A stretch of 64,000 nt of DNA from Aquificaceae bacterium. Its GTDB lineage: Bacteria; Aquificota; Aquificia; Aquificales; Aquificaceae. The notes below the pieces were generated by a model. The model saw nothing but the letters and a program-made list of their open reading frames with translations, ran no database searches and had not been told where the DNA came from. The stretch is taken from contig JALSHV010000002.1 of NCBI GenBank assembly GCA_026981975.1, forward strand, positions 1-64,000. The letters run 5' to 3'. Shown piece by piece: positions 60,651 to 64,000 of this stretch (positions are counted from its first letter, which is position 1; every line of letters starts with the position of its first letter). The position numbers were made by a program, and so were the translations under genes.

Positions 60651-61885
60651 TCAGAACTCTGATTTATCAGAACCTTTACCATATCTCCTTTTTTAATTTG
60701 CTTACCCTTAGTGTCTATATACACAAAACCGTCAACTTCGGGTGCGTGTAGGTAAGCTCTACCTTGCGGAATAAAGGGATTTTCATCACAGTAACCCTCT
60801 ACAAGCACTTCAAGAGTTTTACCTATAAATTCTCTGTTCTTACCAGCGCTTATTTTTCTCTGAAGATTTATCAACTCTTCCCCTCTTTCTTCTTTCACAG
60901 AAGGAGGAATAGGATCTCCCAGATCGTAGGCGTAAGTCCCTTTCTCAGCAGAGTAGGCGAAAACACCTAACCAATGGAAGTGACCTTCTTCTACAAAGGA
61001 TAAAAGTCTTAGAAAGTCTTTCTCCTCTTCTAAGGGGTATCCTACTATAAAGGTTGTTCTGAGAACAGCCTGCGGAATTTCTTTTCTTATTTTGTATATC
61101 AAATTCCTTATAAACTTTTCATTGTATCCCCTTCTCATGCTTTTGAGGATTCTATCGGATATGTGTTGTAGGGGAATATCAAAGTAAGGAAGAACTTTCT
61201 GGGAGTTTTTTATAAAAGAAATAAGATCTTCACTCACTTCTGCAGGGTAAAGGTAAAGGAGTCTTATCCAATGGATTCCTTTTATTCTTTCAAGCTTCTC
61301 TAAAAGCTTTACAAGGTTTTCTCCGTTGTCTTTTCCGTAATAGGTGGTATCTTGTGATATCAAGTTAATCTCCTTTATTCCTTCTTCCGTAAGGGAAATA
61401 ACTTCGGATACTATATCTTCAACAGATCTTGAGCGATACCTACCCCTTATAGCGGGAATGGTGCAAAAAGAACAAAGTCTGTTACAACCTTCCCCTACTT
61501 TAACGTAGGCGTATCCGGCTGTGGACAGTAGGCGTTTCTTACCTTTTCTTTTTACTTTTAGATCTAAAGAATAAACTACTTCTTCCCAACTTTCTGTTCC
61601 GAAAAAGGCTTCAACCTGCGGAAGACTTTTTTTAAGTTCTTCTTTGTATCTTTCAACAAGACACCCCATAACTATAACTCTTTTGCCGGCAGAAAGAATA
61701 TGAGAAACGGTTTGCAGGGATTCTTCTTTTGCTTCTTCTATAAAACCGCATGTGTTTACAACCACAACATCAGCGGAGTTTATATCCGCTGTTAGTTTTG
61801 CACCGCTTTCCTCAAGCTTAGCAAGCAGAGTTTCACTATCCACCAAATTTTTAGCACATCCTAAGCTTACAACAGCAACTTTCAT
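60620..61885 (-). CDS. rimO: ribosomal protein S12 methylthiotransferase RimO
   Basis: Radical SAM methylthiotransferase that modifies Asp of ribosomal protein S12. N-terminal UPF0004 (VSLGCAKNLVDSE, with a second Cys in NTCGFIEEAKEE), radical SAM motif GCNRLCSFCTIPAIRG, and a C-terminal TRAM domain. 421 residues. Overlaps the aminotransferase gene by 4 nt and the selB 3' end tail to tail by 31 nt. Confidence 0.95.
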   Translation of the reverse strand: MKVAVVSLGCAKNLVDSETLLAKLEESGAKLTADINSADVVVVNTCGFIEEAKEESLQTVSHILSAGKRVIVMGCLVERYKEELKKSLPQVEAFFGTESWEEVVYSLDLKVKRKGKKRLLSTAGYAYVKVGEGCNRLCSFCTIPAIRGRYRSRSVEDIVSEVISLTEEGIKEINLISQDTTYYGKDNGENLVKLLEKLERIKGIHWIRLLYLYPAEVSEDLISFIKNSQKVLPYFDIPLQHISDRILKSMRRGYNEKFIRNLIYKIRKEIPQAVLRTTFIVGYPLEEEKDFLRLLSFVEEGHFHWLGVFAYSAEKGTYAYDLGDPIPPSVKEERGEELINLQRKISAGKNREFIGKTLEVLVEGYCDENPFIPQGRAYLHAPEVDGFVYIDTKGKQIKKGDMVKVLINQSSDYDLGGVLIK

Positions 61886-63000
61886 CTTGCTTTCTCTAAA
61901 AAGTCCTTTATTCTTTTTATTCCTTCCTTAAGTTCTTTTTCTGGACGTGTGTATGCAATTCTTATAAATCTATCGGTTCTGTTCTTTCCAAAATCCTCTC
62001 CGGGGGTTACCGCTACCAAGGCTTCTTTTAGGATTTTAAAAGCAAAGTCAGTGGAGTTTTTGGTATAAGAACTGACATCTATCCAAAGGTAAAAAGCGCC
62101 TTTGGGTTTTACAATGTGAAATAGTCTTTTTAAACCGTTGTAAATTAAACTTCTTCTGCGTGCGAAAGTATCCTTAACTTTCTTAAGGTATTTCCAATCA
62201 AAAGCCTCAACGGCTGCGTATTGGCTCAAAGTAGGAGCTGATATGAAAACGTTTTGAATTACTATCTCCGCTTTTCTCACCAGCTCAGGGGGAAGAATTA
62301 GCCACCCTATTCTGAAACCCGGCATACAGAAGGCTTTTGAAAATCCGTTTACAACAATTGCTTTATCCGAAAATTCAAGGGCTGTGTGTTCTCTCTCTTC
62401 GTAAACAAGACCGTGATATATCTCATCGGATATAAGGTATATCCCTTCTTTATCGCAGAAATCTGCAAGCTCTTTCAGACTATTTTCCGAGTAAAGAGTG
62501 CCTGTCGGATTTGAAGGTGAAGATATGTGAACAGCCTTTACTTTCTTCCCCGTAAGCATATCCGCTCTTATTTCATAGTTAGTTTCTTCTGAAACGGGTA
62601 TAAACTCAGGTTCTACGTTTAATAAATAAGCAAAGTTCTTATAGCAAGGGTAAGAAGGATCCGCTATGGCTATTCTTTCTCCGGCTTCCAGAAGCACAGA
62701 GTAAGCAACCAAAAAAGCACCGGAAGTTCCCGGAGTTACCGCTATTCTTTCAGGAGAAACATCAACGTTGTATTTCTCTCTGTAAAAAAGAGCTATTCTC
62801 TCTCTTAGTTCTTCCAATCCTAAGGAAGGAGTGTAAAAGTATTTTCTCTCTTTTATAGCTTTTTCAAGAGCTTCAACAGCTTTGGGAGGGGGTTCAAGAT
62901 CGGGTTCTCCTATCTCTAAATGGATAACTTCTCTTTTTCGGCGGGCTTGTTTTAAGATGTCCATTACCATAAAGGGTGTTATTCTATCGGTTCTGTTCAT
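61882..63000 (-). CDS. class I/II aminotransferase (aspartate aminotransferase-like)
   Basis: PLP-dependent transaminase of 372 residues. Landmarks: EPDLEPPPKAVEALEKAI start, TPGTSGAFLVAYSVLLEAGE, SSPSNPTGTLYSE (Asn), ISDEIYHGLVYE (Asp/Tyr), and the PLP Lys in NGFSKAFCMPGFRIGW, followed by RIAYTRPEKEL (Arg contacting substrate). Class I aspartate- or LL-DAP-type is possible; substrate not decided. It shares an operon with rimO and is divergent from the cytochrome gene. Confidence 0.88.
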   Translation of the reverse strand: MNRTDRITPFMVMDILKQARRKREVIHLEIGEPDLEPPPKAVEALEKAIKERKYFYTPSLGLEELRERIALFYREKYNVDVSPERIAVTPGTSGAFLVAYSVLLEAGERIAIADPSYPCYKNFAYLLNVEPEFIPVSEETNYEIRADMLTGKKVKAVHISSPSNPTGTLYSENSLKELADFCDKEGIYLISDEIYHGLVYEEREHTALEFSDKAIVVNGFSKAFCMPGFRIGWLILPPELVRKAEIVIQNVFISAPTLSQYAAVEAFDWKYLKKVKDTFARRRSLIYNGLKRLFHIVKPKGAFYLWIDVSSYTKNSTDFAFKILKEALVAVTPGEDFGKNRTDRFIRIAYTRPEKELKEGIKRIKDFLEKAR

Positions 63001-63029
63001 GATTAAAGATTATTGTAGAACGCAACCTC

Positions 63030-63057
63030 TTGACAAATCAGCGTAATAATCTAAAAT
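63030..63057 (+). promoter_or_regulatory. promoter of the tetraheme cytochrome gene
   Basis: TTGACA (63030-63035), 16-bp spacer, TAAAAT (63052-63057), then GGAGGG at 63064 before the ATG at 63071. Near consensus. Confidence 0.75.
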
Positions 63058-63070
63058 AGTTGCGGAGGGT

Positions 63071-63622
63071 ATGGCTAAAAAGGTTTTACTTTTCCTTGTG
63101 GCTTTATCTTTAAGCTTTGGAGCTGATTGGGGAAAGATGTTTAAAACAAAACACAACCTTTATAAAGAAGGAGACAAGCAAATCCCAACTTACAGATATG
63201 ACAGAACAGATTTTAACATTTTTTGTTTTTCCTGCCATATAAGAGCAGCTCCCCATACTGGAAAGGAAAGATTCAACGCTTACGGATACGGCAAAGAGCA
63301 ATTAAAAAAGGATCATTTCTACCCGCAGGCTCTTGTGTGTTTTTCCTGCCATGACGGTTTTATAGCTCCAAATATAAGTCCCACGAAGTTAGGTGCGCAT
63401 CATCCATTCTTTGTAACTTACAAGGAAGAAAAATTCGTCTTACGATCTCCCACTACTTTGTTGAGTGGTTGGGTAGGCGCTCAGAGAATTTCCGATCTAA
63501 TAGAGAGATTTAACGGAACACTTCAGTGTGTTTCCTGTCACGATCCCCATGTTAACATTCCCAGCTTTTTAAGGAGGTCCAATGAAGGTTCTGCGTTTTG
63601 TTTGGGCTGTCATGAAAAGTAA
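63071..63622 (+). CDS. four-heme periplasmic c-type cytochrome
   Basis: 183 residues with a signal peptide (VLLFLVALSLSFGADW). Four CxxCH sites: CFSCH (~residue 53), CFSCH (~91), CVSCH (~156) and CLGCH (~178), with a His- and Pro-rich layout (HIRAAPHTGK, HDPHVN). This resembles doubled-CxxCH cytochrome domains that ferry electrons in the periplasm. Followed by an NHL-type secreted protein whose start overlaps its end by 41 nt, so the two probably function together. Electron donor and acceptor are unknown; it could serve NirS or an extracellular electron path. Confidence 0.9.
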   Translation: MAKKVLLFLVALSLSFGADWGKMFKTKHNLYKEGDKQIPTYRYDRTDFNIFCFSCHIRAAPHTGKERFNAYGYGKEQLKKDHFYPQALVCFSCHDGFIAPNISPTKLGAHHPFFVTYKEEKFVLRSPTTLLSGWVGAQRISDLIERFNGTLQCVSCHDPHVNIPSFLRRSNEGSAFCLGCHEK

Positions 63623-64000
63623 GATAATACTTTTGTTTATTCTCTTGTTTTCAATGAGCGCAAAAACGGCGGAGATAAAGTTCTTATACGCTGTATCCGA
63701 TGCTGTTGAGATTCGCATGGGAAAACCTTACGGAATATGTGCCATGAAAGGAGAACTCTACATAGCTGACACGGACGGACAGCTTCTCGTTTACAGGGAG
63801 AAGGATAAAGAATTGGACTTCTTTGAAGTGGACGTGGTTTTAAAAGAACCCTTGGGAATAGCCTGTTTTCCTTCAAAAGGAATAGTGTGTGTTTCCGACG
63901 GATTTCACAACAGAGTTTTCTGTTTTGACAAAGACGGTGATACAACTATTTCCTTAGGAAATAAGTCTAAGCTGAAAAAACCCAGAGGACTGTTCGGTGA
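63582..64000 (+). CDS. NHL-repeat-like secreted protein (3' end outside window)
   Basis: At least 139 codons. The ATG at 63582 follows a perfect AAGGAGGT (63571-63578) whose bases also encode the end of the cytochrome. The N-terminus is a signal peptide (MKSKIILLFILLFSMSAKTA), then NHL/beta-propeller pattern: GKPYGICAMKGELYIADTDGQL and GIVCVSDGFHNRVFCFDKDG with the SD-H-N-R type repeat. Partial; continues past 64000. Together with the tetraheme cytochrome it may form an extracytoplasmic electron-transfer module. Confidence 0.75.
   Translation, partial: MKVLRFVWAVMKSKIILLFILLFSMSAKTAEIKFLYAVSDAVEIRMGKPYGICAMKGELYIADTDGQLLVYREKDKELDFFEVDVVLKEPLGIACFPSKGIVCVSDGFHNRVFCFDKDGDTTISLGNKSKLKKPRGLFG

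Noticed and set aside
63637-63945. Minus-strand 102-codon frame near the right edge
   Set aside because: Antisense to the NHL-like gene that has a signal peptide and perfect Shine-Dalgarno.

Overview
This window most likely comes from a chemolithoautotrophic, Gram-negative thermophile of the Aquificota, probably Aquificaceae. I infer this from gene content and protein style without any database search; the genus is uncertain. Supporting traits are AT-rich DNA, compact and often overlapping genes, Lys/Glu-rich proteins, an LPS-type envelope (kdsC, lptC, lptA, lptD), a SelB elongation factor, a short topoisomerase I, a biotin carboxylase of the pyruvate/2-oxoglutarate carboxylase type, and denitrification plus sulfur genes side by side. 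I see no insertion sequence, prophage, CRISPR array or rRNA. Two tRNA genes are present: Arg(CCT) on the minus strand and Phe(GAA) on the plus strand.

Layout. 0-5 kb: rRNA pseudouridine synthase, kdsC-lptC-lptA, HU, a flavoprotein, yajC and asd, with a 44-codon MinE-like gene. 5-10.6 kb: a cupin and a multi-TM NnrS-like protein, divergent from a lipoate-carrier (LbpA/GcvH-like) gene and a CPTC thioredoxin-like gene, then nrdB, a CDP-alcohol phosphotransferase, a dicarboxylate symporter, tRNA-Arg and a promoter-dense intergenic stretch with a G-quadruplex motif. 10.6-22.9 kb: housekeeping genes (tmk, apbE, hisS, gap, transporter, moxR, lptD, rpe, hom) and a 646-residue lipoprotein of unknown function.

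23-38.3 kb is the distinctive region, a denitrification island. On the minus strand it carries small subunit-norY-norS-senC, then nirS, a cytochrome c-d1-cytochrome c protein, nirJ, nirF, nirE, a fused siroheme decarboxylase and a TetR regulator. Divergently, on the plus strand, it carries a cytochrome b/ferredoxin/MvhD-like fusion, a hemerythrin and a second NnrS-like protein, facing an Rrf2 (NsrR-like) regulator. Together these reduce nitrite to NO with cytochrome cd1, make and insert heme d1, and reduce NO with a heme-copper enzyme whose cross-linked tyrosine position is Gln. Hemerythrin, the NnrS-like proteins and the Rrf2 protein are plausible NO-response functions.

38.4-47 kb: gyrA and purS, then a complete sulfate-assimilation operon read leftward (sulfite reductase with a ThiS/MoaD-like tail, cysH, a small unknown protein, a TSUP permease, sat, and an E3-like flavoprotein that has lost its NAD-binding glycine motif). 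47-64 kb: an NtrC-family activator, dapA, a Ser/Thr kinase-PP2C pair, ccdA, hisH, an outer-membrane protein with a riboswitch-like leader, tRNA-Phe, topA, kamA, a biotin carboxylase, selB, rimO, an aminotransferase, a tetraheme cytochrome c and the start of an NHL-type secreted protein.

Every convergent junction in the window is overlapping or separated by one base, and several genes have a -10 hexamer 7-8 nt before the ATG with no Shine-Dalgarno sequence, suggesting leaderless mRNAs. Positions of weak promoters and RNA folds are hand-derived and should be treated as candidates.
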